From NCBI GenBank assembly GCA_029782365.1, contig JAKOUW010000240.1, positions 1 to 64,000 of the forward strand: 64,000 nucleotides of DNA. The letters are read 5' to 3'. Source of the stretch: Chloroflexota bacterium. Lineage in GTDB: Bacteria > Chloroflexota > Anaerolineae > Anaerolineales > UBA4823. Below are positions 43,381-51,340 of the stretch, piece after piece. The notes beneath the pieces were generated by a model. That model was not told where the DNA came from. It ran no database searches and saw nothing but the letters and a program-made list of their open reading frames with translations. Both the position numbers and the translations under genes were made by a program. Position 1 is the stretch's first letter. The number at the start of each line of letters is the position of its first letter.

Positions 43381-44058
43381 TTAACCGCCCATGGCGCGCG
43401 CCAACAAAACCTCCAGCGGCAAGTCAGCCAGTGAGTTAATTACCATGTCTGCCTGGGCAAAGGACAGCCCCTTGGTCATCTGTGTGGGCACTGCTACAGT
43501 GAAAAGCCCTGCGCTGCGCGCCGCAGCCACGCCGTGCTGAGAATCTTCCAGGGCAATCGCCTGGCGCGGCTGGACGCGCAGGCAAGCCGCTGCTGCCAGG
43601 TACAGCTCTGGATCTGGCTTGGCGCGCCGGACATCATCCAGGGTCAGGATGCATTGGAAATACGTGCGAATCCCCAGTCTTTCCAGGTGCGGTGCGACCC
43701 AATCGCGCTCTGAGCTGGAAGCCAGGCCAACCTTCAACCCCAGACGGTTGGCCCCCTGCAAATAGGCCAGCACACCCGCCTGGATAGGCTGAGCTAAGAC
43801 CAGGCGGGTTTCATGTTCCACCCGCTGACGTTCAATCGATGGCCAATCTGGCCGAGCGCCCAGGCGCATTTCCAGGTCACGGTGCGGCTCGAAGGGATCA
43901 TCCCAGGTGCCGATGGTGTTGGCCCAGATTTCTGGCGGCAGGTCGAAGCCATACGCCTGGTAAACCCGCTGCCAGGACTGATAGATCGGCCCTTCGGTCT
44001 CCAGAATCAGGCCGTCGAAATCGAAAATTAACGCCTGGATTTTCAAAGCAGCAGTCAT
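43381..44058 (-). CDS. HAD-superfamily phosphatase / beta-phosphoglucomutase-like
   Basis: 225 residues. HAD motif I is FDFDGLILETE (Asp-x-Asp), motif II LASSSER, Lys in RRAKPDPELYL, and motif IV ALEDSQHGVAAA. The alpha-helical cap between motif I and II places it in the beta-phosphoglucomutase/phosphatase group. Substrate is not predictable. Stand-alone gene upstream of tRNA-Gly. Confidence 0.9.
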   Translation of the reverse strand: MTAALKIQALIFDFDGLILETEGPIYQSWQRVYQAYGFDLPPEIWANTIGTWDDPFEPHRDLEMRLGARPDWPSIERQRVEHETRLVLAQPIQAGVLAYLQGANRLGLKVGLASSSERDWVAPHLERLGIRTYFQCILTLDDVRRAKPDPELYLAAAACLRVQPRQAIALEDSQHGVAAARSAGLFTVAVPTQMTKGLSFAQADMVINSLADLPLEVLLARAMGG

Positions 44059-44150
44059 GGCAGGGGATTGGGCGGTATGATGCCAAATGGCGTAATTCTA
44101 TCTTTTCTTTGCATACAACTGCCAAATTTTACCAGCCTTCCTTGGATTGG

Positions 44151-44185
44151 GGGAATGACGCAGGGCATTGCCCTGCGTCATTCCC
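44151..44185. repeat. Perfect 16-bp inverted repeat
   Basis: Arms GGGAATGACGCAGGGC and GCCCTGCGTCATTCCC with a 3-nt spacer ATT: 32 of 35 bases pair without mismatch. No U-run on either side. It lies between the HAD start and tRNA-Gly. It could be a cruciform or extragenic palindrome, a protein-binding site, or a dimeric read-through block for the ABC operon coming from the right. Confidence 0.7.
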
Positions 44186-44200
44186 AAATTCCCATCCACT

Positions 44201-44230
44201 TTGCGCAGGCGGGTAAGTGTGTGATAAAAT
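44201..44230 (+). promoter_or_regulatory. Promoter of tRNA-Gly
   Basis: TTGCGC, 18 nt, TAAAAT, ending 13 nt before the tRNA. Confidence 0.5.
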
Positions 44231-44243
44231 AGGCGCGTGGGTT

Positions 44244-44315
44244 GCGGGTGTGGCCAAGGGGTAAGGCAACAGCCTTCCAAGCTGTTATTCGCGAGTTCGA
44301 ATCTCGTCACCCGCT
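44244..44315 (+). tRNA. tRNA-Gly (anticodon TCC)
   Basis: Complete 72-nt cloverleaf: acceptor GCGGGTG/CACCCGC, D-arm GGCCAAGGGGTAAGGC, anticodon arm ACAGC-CTTCCAA-GCTGT with anticodon TCC, and T-arm GCGAG-TTCGAAT-CTCGT. CCA is not encoded. Confidence 0.96.
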
Positions 44316-44353
44316 CTGCGATTTGTGGGCGTCAGGACAAAACTGGCGCCCAC

Positions 44354-46183
44354 TCATGTTTCATGGCCGTTGAGCGTCTGCGACCAGAGCTGACGCATTT
44401 CTGCGTTGGTTTTGAGTAATTCATCCAGCCTGCCTTCGGCGGCGATGCGGCCGTCTTTGAGTACCAGGATACGGTCAGCGCGCCGCAGCACGGGGCGGCG
44501 GTGGCTGACCACCAGACAGGTGGCGCCTCCCTGGGCGGCGAACAAGCGGTCCCATAACAGCTTCTCGGTTTCGACATCCAACGCCGAAGACAGGTCATCA
44601 AACACCAGCAGATCTGGCTGGCGAATGAGCATGCGCGCAGCGGCCGAACGCTGCGCCTGCCCACCAGAAAGGCGCACGCCGTGCGGGCCGACCAGCGTAT
44701 CCAGGCCGTGATCCAGCGCCTGCAGGTCTGGCTCCATCACCGCCAGGTGCAGGGCTTTGTGGATCTCGCGGTCGCTTTTTTCCAAACCCAACAGAATATT
44801 CTCCCGCAGGGTGGTGCTGAACAGGCGCGGCGCCTGGGGGGTATAGGCGGCGCGCGGCGGGATGAAAAAGTCTCCGGGCGCGGCCACCAACTCACCATTC
44901 CAAAGCACTTCCCCGGCTGCAGCGGGCAGCAGGCCGAGCAAGGCGCGCAGCAGAGTGGTTTTTCCAGCGCCCACCCGCCCGGTGATCACTGTCAGCGTGC
45001 CGCGCCGCAGAAGCAGGTTGATGTCCTGGATGCCGTTTTCACTGCCCGGGTAGCGGAAGGACAGCCCGCGCACTTCTAAAGTCTCCAGCCGGTCAAATGG
45101 CAGCCGGATGGGCTGGTCGACTGGAGGCGGCGTGTTGCGCAGATCCACAGGACTGTGTTCAACCAGAGCGCCGATCGGGCTGCCTTCCATCAACCGGTAC
45201 ATGCGTTCGACCGACACGTTGAGCTTGCGGTAGCGCACCCAAACCATGCCGGCAAAAGAAGAAAGGTCGCTCAGGCTGGTGAGCAAGTAAACGAAAAGCG
45301 AGAAATCGCCCAGGGAAAAAGCCCCTGAGCGTATATCTTGCCCAGCCAACAGCAGAATGAATCCAATTGATAAGGTGGACATATTATGATACAGCGTATC
45401 GAGGATCTGGTCGAACAACCGCTCGCGCAAAGCCAGCACTCGGCGTTCGTCATTCAGGCGATGAAACTGGCGGATGATATCTCGCTCGGCGGCGGCGACT
45501 TTGACTGCCAGCACGGCGCCAAACAGCTCGCCGATGAAGCCCGTGACGATACCGCCAGCCCGGCGGCTGGCGCGGGCATAATCTTCCACCCGGTGGGTAG
45601 CCATGATGGAAATGGCGCCGATCACCAGCAGAGGCGCCAGAGACAGCAGCGTCACTTTTATGCTGATCGCTGCCATCATCAGCAAGGCGGCGATGGTGAT
45701 ACCCAGGCCGACCATAATATCATTAATCCAGATGACAAAGAGCGGGATTTCGACCACATCGCTGCGAAACCGGCTGACTGCCTCTCCAGGCGAATCGGGC
45801 AGCGGCGAAGCGCCCGGCCGTCGCAGGATATACTTGAGCAGATTGCGGCGCAGCAGCAGGGCCACTTCACTGAACAGCGGCGGGTCGGCTCGCAGAAAGC
45901 CATACTCGCCCAGCATGCGCGCCAGCAAAGCGCTGACCAATATGGCCGCCACCCAACCGATGCCGATCTGATCGGCACCCTGGCCGGTCAGCATATCAAA
46001 GAAAGCGCGTAAAGCCAACCCTGGGATGATTTGATACGCAACCCGCACCGCCAGAACTGAGATGAGATCGACCAGGAAGTACGCGGGGCGAAAGCGCAGC
46101 ATGCTCAGGATCACTTTCCAGGCTGGCAGGGCGGGAATTTTACCCACATCGTTTAGGGGTTGAGCCCCATCCATTGTTTTCAT
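44354..46183 (-). CDS. ABC exporter half-transporter, subunit 2
   Basis: 609 residues from ATG 46183, whose ATGA overlaps the stop of the partner gene. The membrane domain (about 25-320) is followed by the ATPase with Walker A TGRVGAGKTTLLRALLG, signature RLSGGQAQRSAAARML and Walker B DLLVFDDLSSALDVETE. The residue after Walker B is Asp, not the usual catalytic Glu, so this half probably holds the degenerate site of a heterodimer. It exports lipids, peptides or drugs; substrate unknown. Confidence 0.9.
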   Translation of the reverse strand: MKTMDGAQPLNDVGKIPALPAWKVILSMLRFRPAYFLVDLISVLAVRVAYQIIPGLALRAFFDMLTGQGADQIGIGWVAAILVSALLARMLGEYGFLRADPPLFSEVALLLRRNLLKYILRRPGASPLPDSPGEAVSRFRSDVVEIPLFVIWINDIMVGLGITIAALLMMAAISIKVTLLSLAPLLVIGAISIMATHRVEDYARASRRAGGIVTGFIGELFGAVLAVKVAAAERDIIRQFHRLNDERRVLALRERLFDQILDTLYHNMSTLSIGFILLLAGQDIRSGAFSLGDFSLFVYLLTSLSDLSSFAGMVWVRYRKLNVSVERMYRLMEGSPIGALVEHSPVDLRNTPPPVDQPIRLPFDRLETLEVRGLSFRYPGSENGIQDINLLLRRGTLTVITGRVGAGKTTLLRALLGLLPAAAGEVLWNGELVAAPGDFFIPPRAAYTPQAPRLFSTTLRENILLGLEKSDREIHKALHLAVMEPDLQALDHGLDTLVGPHGVRLSGGQAQRSAAARMLIRQPDLLVFDDLSSALDVETEKLLWDRLFAAQGGATCLVVSHRRPVLRRADRILVLKDGRIAAEGRLDELLKTNAEMRQLWSQTLNGHET

Positions 46184-47958
46184 ACCAGCACTTCCTCCAG
46201 CCCCGTTTGCAGCAGGCTGTAAAAGCGTGAATTCAGGTCGGCTGCCAGGGCCAGGCGCGAACCGCACTCCAGCACACTGCCTTTTTCCAGGATTAATATT
46301 TCGTCGGCTCGCTGCACTGTACCCAGCCGATGAGCGATGATCAGCGCCGTGCGCCCGCTGAGCAGGCGGTCAATGGCGCGTTCGATGCGCCGCTCGGTGA
46401 AGGGATCCAGGCGCGAGGAGGCCTCGTCCAGTATCACCAGGCCCGGGCTGCGCAGCAGCACACGCGTGAAAGCCAGGAGCTGCGCCTCGCCGGCTGAAAG
46501 CCCGGCACCGCCCTCTTCCAACAGGGTGTCTAAACCCTGGGGCAGGGCATTGAACCAGTCGCCCAGTTCCAGCTCGTAGATAGCAGCTTTGATGCGCTCG
46601 TCAGGGATGGACGCATCGAAAAAGGTCAAGTTTTGGCGAACCGTGGCCCGGAAGAGCTGTACATCTTGCGTGACGACCGCTACCTGGCGGCGCAAAGCGT
46701 CCAGTTTAAGCTGGCGCAAATCCACACCGTTCAGGTTCACCTGGCCTGCGAGCGGGTCGAAAAGGCGCAGGAGTAATCGGCTGAGAGTGGTTTTACCGGA
46801 ACCGGTGCGCCCGAGCACTCCCAACACCGCGCCGGGCTGCAGATGAAAGCTGAGATCCTGCAGCACCGGGCTGCCGTCGCCGTCGGCATAGGCGAAAGTC
46901 ACGTTCGACAGGTCGAGGCGCAGCGCCTGGCTGTTCTCCGTTGGCCCCTCGACCCGGCCAGGCAGCTCAGACAACTGCCCTTCTACCACGCTGCTCTTCA
47001 TGCGCCGCAACTCGCCCAGGCGCTCAACACACGCGCCGATGGTCTGGAAGCTTTCCACCTGGCGGGTGAGCGCATTGATCGGCGTTTCCAGCAAGTTCAT
47101 ATAGCGGATGAACAGGTATACCGTGCCCAGCGTCACCGCGCCTGCTTTGAACAGGAAGTACCCCGAAACGATGGCCAACAGGTCGCCAATCAACAGGGCT
47201 GCGCCGATCGTGTTATGGATAATCCACCCCTTTTGATGAGCGGCATAATCCGCTCGAAAGACCTTCGCCTGGAGCAGAGCGAGCTGGCGCAGGACGAATC
47301 CCACGGCGCCATTGGCGCGGATATCTTCCGTGCCCGAAAGCTGCTCCTCGACGAAACCAAACAGCTCTGCCTCAGCCTGGCGGCGGGCTTTCTGGTGTGG
47401 AATGGCGATATCCCGCACCTGGTTGAGCAGGACCAACGAAACCAGGGCGAAGATTGTAAACGCCAGCCCGGCGCGCCACTCTTCAAAAAATAACACCGCC
47501 AGGATGCCTACCAGGAGCAGCAGGTTGCCGATCAGCGTGATGAAGAATTGGGAGAAAAAAGTAGCGAGCTCGTTGACATCGCCGTCAATGCGCTCGATTA
47601 ATTCGCCGGGCGTGTGCGCATTGTGAAACGCCAGGTCCAGGTTCAGGCAGTGCTCGGCCAGCTCGGCGCGCAGGGCGTTGGTCGCCGACCAGGCAAGGTT
47701 TTCACCCTGGTATGTTAAGATCACCGAGACCATTTGCTGCACGATGGCGATGGTGATAAAAGCTACCGCGGCCAGCGCCAGCCCTGCCAGCGGCGCGCCT
47801 CCCAGGGCGGAATCGATAAAGCTGCGCATAATCTGGGGATTGACCACCTGCAGACCGATATTGGCCAGCATCAGGGCCATCAGCAAGGTGAAGCGCCAGC
47901 GCTGCGGACGCACATGCTGGTAGAGCAGATCCCAATAGGCTTGAAGGGGTATATTCAT
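46180..47958 (-). CDS. ABC exporter half-transporter, subunit 1
   Basis: 592 residues. Type-IV ABC exporter fold: membrane domain (about 15-320) with TRQVESFQTIGACVERL, then the ATPase with Walker A LGRTGSGKTTLSRLLLRLF, a signature-like GLSAGEAQLLAFTRVLL, and Walker B GLVILDEASSRLDP with the catalytic Glu. It carries a consensus Walker B and its partner a degenerate one, as in BmrC/BmrD-type heterodimers. First gene after a leader with a short ORF and two terminators. Confidence 0.92.
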   Translation of the reverse strand: MNIPLQAYWDLLYQHVRPQRWRFTLLMALMLANIGLQVVNPQIMRSFIDSALGGAPLAGLALAAVAFITIAIVQQMVSVILTYQGENLAWSATNALRAELAEHCLNLDLAFHNAHTPGELIERIDGDVNELATFFSQFFITLIGNLLLLVGILAVLFFEEWRAGLAFTIFALVSLVLLNQVRDIAIPHQKARRQAEAELFGFVEEQLSGTEDIRANGAVGFVLRQLALLQAKVFRADYAAHQKGWIIHNTIGAALLIGDLLAIVSGYFLFKAGAVTLGTVYLFIRYMNLLETPINALTRQVESFQTIGACVERLGELRRMKSSVVEGQLSELPGRVEGPTENSQALRLDLSNVTFAYADGDGSPVLQDLSFHLQPGAVLGVLGRTGSGKTTLSRLLLRLFDPLAGQVNLNGVDLRQLKLDALRRQVAVVTQDVQLFRATVRQNLTFFDASIPDERIKAAIYELELGDWFNALPQGLDTLLEEGGAGLSAGEAQLLAFTRVLLRSPGLVILDEASSRLDPFTERRIERAIDRLLSGRTALIIAHRLGTVQRADEILILEKGSVLECGSRLALAADLNSRFYSLLQTGLEEVLV

Positions 47959-47988
47959 AATTCTCTCGCAAAGATTCGTTCATCAGAA

Positions 47989-48022
47989 TAAAAAAAGCCG
48001 GTCGCAATGGATCCGCGGCCGG
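47989..48022 (-). terminator. Leader terminator T2, before the ABC genes
   Basis: On the minus strand CCGG-C-CGC / GCG-A-CCGG stem with a 9-nt loop, directly followed by seven U. It lies 31 nt upstream of the ABC start and so would stop transcription before the operon unless overridden. Confidence 0.75.
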
Positions 48023-48036
48023 GCAAAGATGCATGT

Positions 48037-48073
48037 CAAGAAAACGGCCACGGGCTGGAGGGCGCCGTGGCCG
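48037..48073 (-). terminator. Leader terminator T1, after the leader ORF
   Basis: On the minus strand CGGCCACGG/CCGTGGCCG, a perfect nine-bp stem with an 11-nt loop followed by TTTTCTTG. It begins 22 nt past the leader ORF stop. Confidence 0.8.
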
Positions 48074-48095
48074 GTGGGGTCAGTTCACAGCACGA

Positions 48096-48176
48096 TCAAC
48101 AGGCGCACTCCGAGAAGGACATGGAGAATTCCATGTGCTTCAAGCTGATCAGTTTATGGAATGTGCCTTTGATCAT
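48096..48176 (-). CDS. 26-residue leader peptide of the ABC operon
   Basis: MIKGTFHKLISLKHMEFSMS followed by FSECAC, 26 residues. A GAGAGG lies 11 nt before the ATG, a weak spacing. A good promoter lies at 48210-48238 and two terminators follow before the exporter genes. This order (promoter, short ORF, terminator, heterodimeric exporter) is that of the Bacillus bmrB-bmrCD operon, in which translation of the small ORF controls termination. A short secreted or modified peptide (Cys-rich C-terminus) exported by the pump is the alternative. Confidence 0.5.
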   Translation of the reverse strand: MIKGTFHKLISLKHMEFSMSFSECAC

Positions 48177-48209
48177 CAAGATGAAAACCTCTCAATCGTT
48201 GGTACAGAG

Positions 48210-48238
48210 AGTTTATCATAGAGCAGGGAGGGGGTCAA
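48210..48238 (-). promoter_or_regulatory. Promoter of the ABC leader
   Basis: On the minus strand TTGACC, 17 nt, TAAACT, about 34 nt before the leader ORF. Confidence 0.6.
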
Positions 48239-48290
48239 TGGATTTTTCGCCCGGAGCTTATGTCAAGGCAAGCCAAAGGGCAATTTCTTA

Positions 48291-48299
48291 TGATACAAT
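48291..48299 (+). promoter_or_regulatory. Extended -10 promoter of tRNA-Ile2
   Basis: TGATACAAT, an extended -10, 17 nt before the tRNA. No clear -35. Confidence 0.45.
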
Positions 48300-48316
48300 A
48301 GCGACGCGTCCCATAA

Positions 48317-48389
48317 GGGCCCGTAGCTCAGTGGTTAGAGCGGGCGGCTCATAACCGTTTGGTCGCAGGTTCGAACCCTGCCGGGCCCA
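48317..48389 (+). tRNA. tRNA-Ile2 (anticodon CAT), integration site
   Basis: 73-nt cloverleaf: acceptor GGGCCCG/CGGGCCC, D-arm GCTCAGTGGTTAGAGC, anticodon loop CTCATAA, T-arm GCAGG-TTCGAAC-CCTGC, no CCA encoded. The fully paired acceptor excludes initiator tRNA. The body, including TGGTCG in the variable loop, closely follows the E. coli AUA-reading tRNA-Ile, so Ile2 is preferred over elongator Met. A tyrosine recombinase gene ends 47 nt downstream, the usual layout of a tRNA-integrated island. Confidence 0.9.
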
Positions 48390-48435
48390 CAGTTGTCCAT
48401 TTTTGACCCGTACCTTAAAAAATTCGTGCTTTTGG

Positions 48436-49566
48436 TCATGCTGCACCATCCTCTGAGAGCAGATCACTTTCGTTCAAAATTGACTTAATCCGACGCAAAG
48501 CATCGGCGCGTTTGGAATCAACGACAACGTTAGCTGGCGCAGGATTCGGTTTTTTCACACGATTACCACCACTTAGCTTTTCAATGACCTCCCAGCTATA
48601 CTGATCGCTCATCTTGCCATAATTCAGCATTGTACCCACAGTTTGCATTGCGTTATTGGCAATTGCTTCGACTTCAGCAACGTTCTCTGCCTGGTCGCGC
48701 AAGAAACGAATATGGCCGTGGCGGAACTTGTGTGGGCTTTTATATGGGATGCCAACTTTTTCAAGGAATTGGGTCAGATCACTGCGAAAACCGCTGCTGC
48801 GATATTGCCCAACCACAGGGTTGGTATCCAATTCGCCTGTAACCGATGAAATATTGGCAAACCACATGCCTGTATCAGGTAAAGTTCCACGTACTTTGGC
48901 ATCCCAAGCCTGAACGATAGCTATTAATTCGGGATAAGCTGGAATATCAATCAGTATGGTGGTTGCAGATTTGCTCAATTTGGTTCGCACCCCCAGGGAC
49001 GGCCACTGCTTAATTTTACGTGTGGTCAAATCTAACGCCTTAATGGGCATGGTCAAGAAAGCTGTAATGCGCATGCCCGAAAGCAACAAGAAGATACAGG
49101 CCGCGCGAATGCGCTCCTCCGATAACGTGCTTACCGGAGTGCGAGCGATTTGTAACGCATCTTCAACACTGAAGTACATATTGCCGTCTTCCTCCGGATT
49201 GGGCTTCGCCTGATTACTCTCTTTCGCCGTTACCCGTAAGTTGCGTTTTAGCCAAGTCTCTTTGATCTGGGTATATTCTTTCTCGTCCCGCAGCCAGACC
49301 AGAAAGGCCCGTACAGAAGCCAGGTTTTTGCGGATATACTCAGGAGAGAATGGCTTTTCCTTACCATCCCTGCGAGACTCTCCACTGCGCAGATAACCCT
49401 TGTAGCTTTTCGCAGCGCTGGCGCACTGCTCCAGCGGCGTTTCACTCAAGAAATCCAGGAATGTACGTAAATGTGATTCAATCGAACGAATCGAGGCATC
49501 ATTCAGTTGGTCTTTCAAGTCGAGCAGGTAATCATCCAGAATTTTCTTATTGGCACGTAAAATCAT
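48436..49566 (-). CDS. Tyrosine recombinase / integrase
   Basis: 376 residues from ATG 49566, whose ATGA overlaps the upstream gene's stop and which has AGGAGG upstream. An N-terminal SAM-like core-binding domain (about 5-110) precedes the catalytic domain: Arg in LLLSGMRITAFL, His-x2-Arg in PHKFRHGHIRFL, and Tyr in TMLNYGKMSD. It should catalyse site-specific integration and excision. Location beside tRNA-Ile2 points to the tRNA 3' end as attL. Confidence 0.9.
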   Translation of the reverse strand: MILRANKKILDDYLLDLKDQLNDASIRSIESHLRTFLDFLSETPLEQCASAAKSYKGYLRSGESRRDGKEKPFSPEYIRKNLASVRAFLVWLRDEKEYTQIKETWLKRNLRVTAKESNQAKPNPEEDGNMYFSVEDALQIARTPVSTLSEERIRAACIFLLLSGMRITAFLTMPIKALDLTTRKIKQWPSLGVRTKLSKSATTILIDIPAYPELIAIVQAWDAKVRGTLPDTGMWFANISSVTGELDTNPVVGQYRSSGFRSDLTQFLEKVGIPYKSPHKFRHGHIRFLRDQAENVAEVEAIANNAMQTVGTMLNYGKMSDQYSWEVIEKLSGGNRVKKPNPAPANVVVDSKRADALRRIKSILNESDLLSEDGAA

Positions 49567-50009
49567 AGCGAGGCACCCTCCTGATGTGCTTTCAAGTGGC
49601 TGTTCTTCCAACGATTTTCAACAAAACGGGCGAGCGTTCGCCCGCAATTCGGGCAGATTGATTGAAGAAAAACCATCCCCCCCTTCTCAATACTTTGCGG
49701 ATCAGACAACGGTACTGCGCGCTTGCAGGTCAGGCAGAAAGTTTCGCCGGCTTCCAGGCGCTTTTTGGCGTACACCTGCCGGTACCAGGCCGCAAACTCC
49801 GCTCCATTGATCCACAGGTGACCGGTGTCATCCCGAGTGTGCGGGCAGCCCAGGGGCACATACACCCGATAAAACTGCCGGCGCGTGACGCCAAGCGTGT
49901 CCGCCAGTTCCGCCGGCGTATAGAGCATGTTGTACAGCTTGCGCAGGTTGATGGACTGGGCGCGGTTCAGTCGTCCGCGGCGTTGGATGGGGGTGGAGTT
50001 GTCGGTCAT
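49563..50009 (-). CDS. HTH and zinc-ribbon protein, possible excisionase
   Basis: 148 residues from ATG 50009 (a longer frame begins at 50060). A helix-turn-helix of excisionase/MerR-like form (YTPAELADTLGVTRRQFYR, then a small wing ending LWINGAEFAAWYRQ) occupies about 25-75. A four-Cys zinc ribbon follows: FCLTCKR and CPNCGRT. Co-translated with the integrase by a 4-nt overlap, so a recombination directionality factor or integrase regulator is likely. Divergent from the XRE repressor. Confidence 0.65.
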   Translation of the reverse strand: MTDNSTPIQRRGRLNRAQSINLRKLYNMLYTPAELADTLGVTRRQFYRVYVPLGCPHTRDDTGHLWINGAEFAAWYRQVYAKKRLEAGETFCLTCKRAVPLSDPQSIEKGGMVFLQSICPNCGRTLARFVENRWKNSHLKAHQEGASL

Positions 50010-50096
50010 AGTGATTATTCTCTGATGCAATTGAGTAGAGCAAATAAACTTCCTGATCAATCAAACGCGGTAGAATACGCTACAAGGATAATTTTT

Positions 50097-50116
50097 TATA
50101 CGCCTTACGGCGTATA
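50097..50116. promoter_or_regulatory. Palindromic operator between the divergent regulators
   Basis: TATACGCC-TTAC-GGCGTATA, perfect eight-base arms. A further half-site ATACGC occurs at 50075-50080 within another small dyad (GTAG-N6-CTAC). It overlaps a possible -10 (TATTAT) for the repressor gene. Probable binding site of the XRE protein at 50158. Confidence 0.6.
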
Positions 50117-50157
50117 TTATAGAGCGTTATATGATGGGAGTCAAGAGTAGGAATTCA

Positions 50158-50757
50158 ATGGTTAACGAAGATATTTCTCCCAAAGATACATTGAAAGAGC
50201 TTGTCCGTGAACAGGCAAAAAAGCGCGGCATAACCTTCGCCAAGATTGGAGAAGCACTGGGAATGAAGCCGGCTTATTTTTCTGATCTAATGAATGGGAG
50301 GAAGAAACGAAGCGTCGAATTTCTCAACTCTTTGGCGGATTACTTGATGCTGCCCAGAGTTGATATTTATCAAGCCGCTGGCTTGCTGGATCTTGATGAG
50401 GATGATTTAAGAGCCAACAGGGTCAAGGAGTGGTACCGCAAAGATGCTTATTTTCGGCAAGCCCTTGATCAGTGGGCGAAAATGGATGATGAGCAGCGTG
50501 ATCAAATGTTTTTGTGGATTTTTTACAAAACGCTCCAAGAAACAAATCGATTACAATCACCCCCTATAAATATCGATTGGGAAAAAGCCATTAGTACAGG
50601 TGAGATCAAGCCGGATGCATTCCAGAAACTGAGCAAAAAACAACAACGAGCTGTATCGGGATTGCTACAACTGATTTTGGAGGCTGTTATGAGTAACGAA
50701 GACGATGAAAACTCCAAATCGCCGGACAATTTGAGTGATCAAAGCACCGGGAAATAA
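50158..50757 (+). CDS. XRE-family transcriptional repressor
   Basis: 199 residues from ATG 50158 (TAGGA 7 nt upstream; two earlier in-frame ATGs lack ribosome sites). N-terminal helix-turn-helix: ITFAKIGEALGMKPAYFSDLMNG, then LADYLMLPRVDIYQAAGLLD. The C-terminal half is helical and acidic with no peptidase motif of LexA-type repressors. Likely maintains the integrated element by repressing the divergent excision genes. It is followed by a strong terminator. Confidence 0.85.
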   Translation: MVNEDISPKDTLKELVREQAKKRGITFAKIGEALGMKPAYFSDLMNGRKKRSVEFLNSLADYLMLPRVDIYQAAGLLDLDEDDLRANRVKEWYRKDAYFRQALDQWAKMDDEQRDQMFLWIFYKTLQETNRLQSPPINIDWEKAISTGEIKPDAFQKLSKKQQRAVSGLLQLILEAVMSNEDDENSKSPDNLSDQSTGK

Positions 50758-50873
50758 CCCCGTTTTTATTTATGGCTTATCAAAAACATTGTAATAGTAC
50801 GGACATAATAACACTTTCCCAGCCCTTGAAAAGTTAATCCGAATTCGTTGCTGAGATATTTCTCACAGCGACA

Positions 50874-50909
50874 CAAAAAAGAGCCAGTCACGCACTGGCT
50901 CTTTTTTTT
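50874..50909 (+). terminator. Strong terminator after the XRE gene
   Basis: AGAGCCAGT/ACTGGCTCT perfect nine-bp stem, 5-nt loop CACGC, eight U after it and an A-run before it, so it can work in both directions. Confidence 0.9.
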
Positions 50910-50925
50910 AATCTTTTTCTAATCG

Positions 50926-51205
50926 TTTGCCACGGGTTCTGCCACGCTTGGCGCGACGCCTCTTCTGGATAATTCGCCCAAAATTCAGATAACCGAGCAA
51001 ATTTAATTCTCTAATCTTTTTCTAATGTTTTTTGACGGTTTCCCTTACGGTTTCCTTGACGGTCTGCTTGACGCCCATCGTGGAAAATATGTTCAACCTA
51101 TTGGGTTACGGTTTGGGTGACGGTCTGGGTTACGCCCTTTATGCAGAATAGGGCTGAAAATTTCTGATTACGGTTTTGATTACGGTTTGGATTACGCGGT
51201 TATCT
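50926..51205. repeat. Array of thirteen 12-bp repeats in four clusters
   Basis: An ACG core recurs every 12 nt exactly: 50932, 50944, 50956; 51035, 51047, 51059, 51071; 51108, 51120, 51132; 51170, 51182, 51194. Typical units are CCCTTACGGTTT and TGGGTTACGGTT. In the last three clusters the final unit changes ACGG to ACGC; cluster 1 has ACGC in its last two units. A tail resembling GTGGAAAATAT follows each. Clusters 2 to 4 are 37-38 nt apart. No open frame spans the array. Iteron-like: candidate origin, operator or partition site of the element. Confidence 0.8.
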
Positions 51206-51340
51206 GAAAATATTGCACAACCAACTTTATTCTTTTTGGGAAAGGTGTTTATGTCATTCACAAACGTTAGGCAATCCAGAAGACTGCAGGGTGAATTTCT
51301 ACAGCCAAATGCACAATCATATTTTGAGAGGAGGTATATT

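Noticed and set aside
48317..48389. Elongator tRNA-Met
   Set aside because: Anticodon CAT fits, but the body and variable loop match the AUA-reading Ile2 type much better; a lysidine-based check would settle it.
50926..51205. CRISPR array
   Set aside because: Units are only 12 nt with no 30-40 nt spacers inside clusters, and no cas gene is in the window.
50926..51205. Repeat-protein gene with tetrapeptide Thr-Val repeats
   Set aside because: In one frame the clusters read like (x-T-V-x)n, but stops lie between clusters and the clusters are in different frames, so a DNA-level repeat is the better reading.
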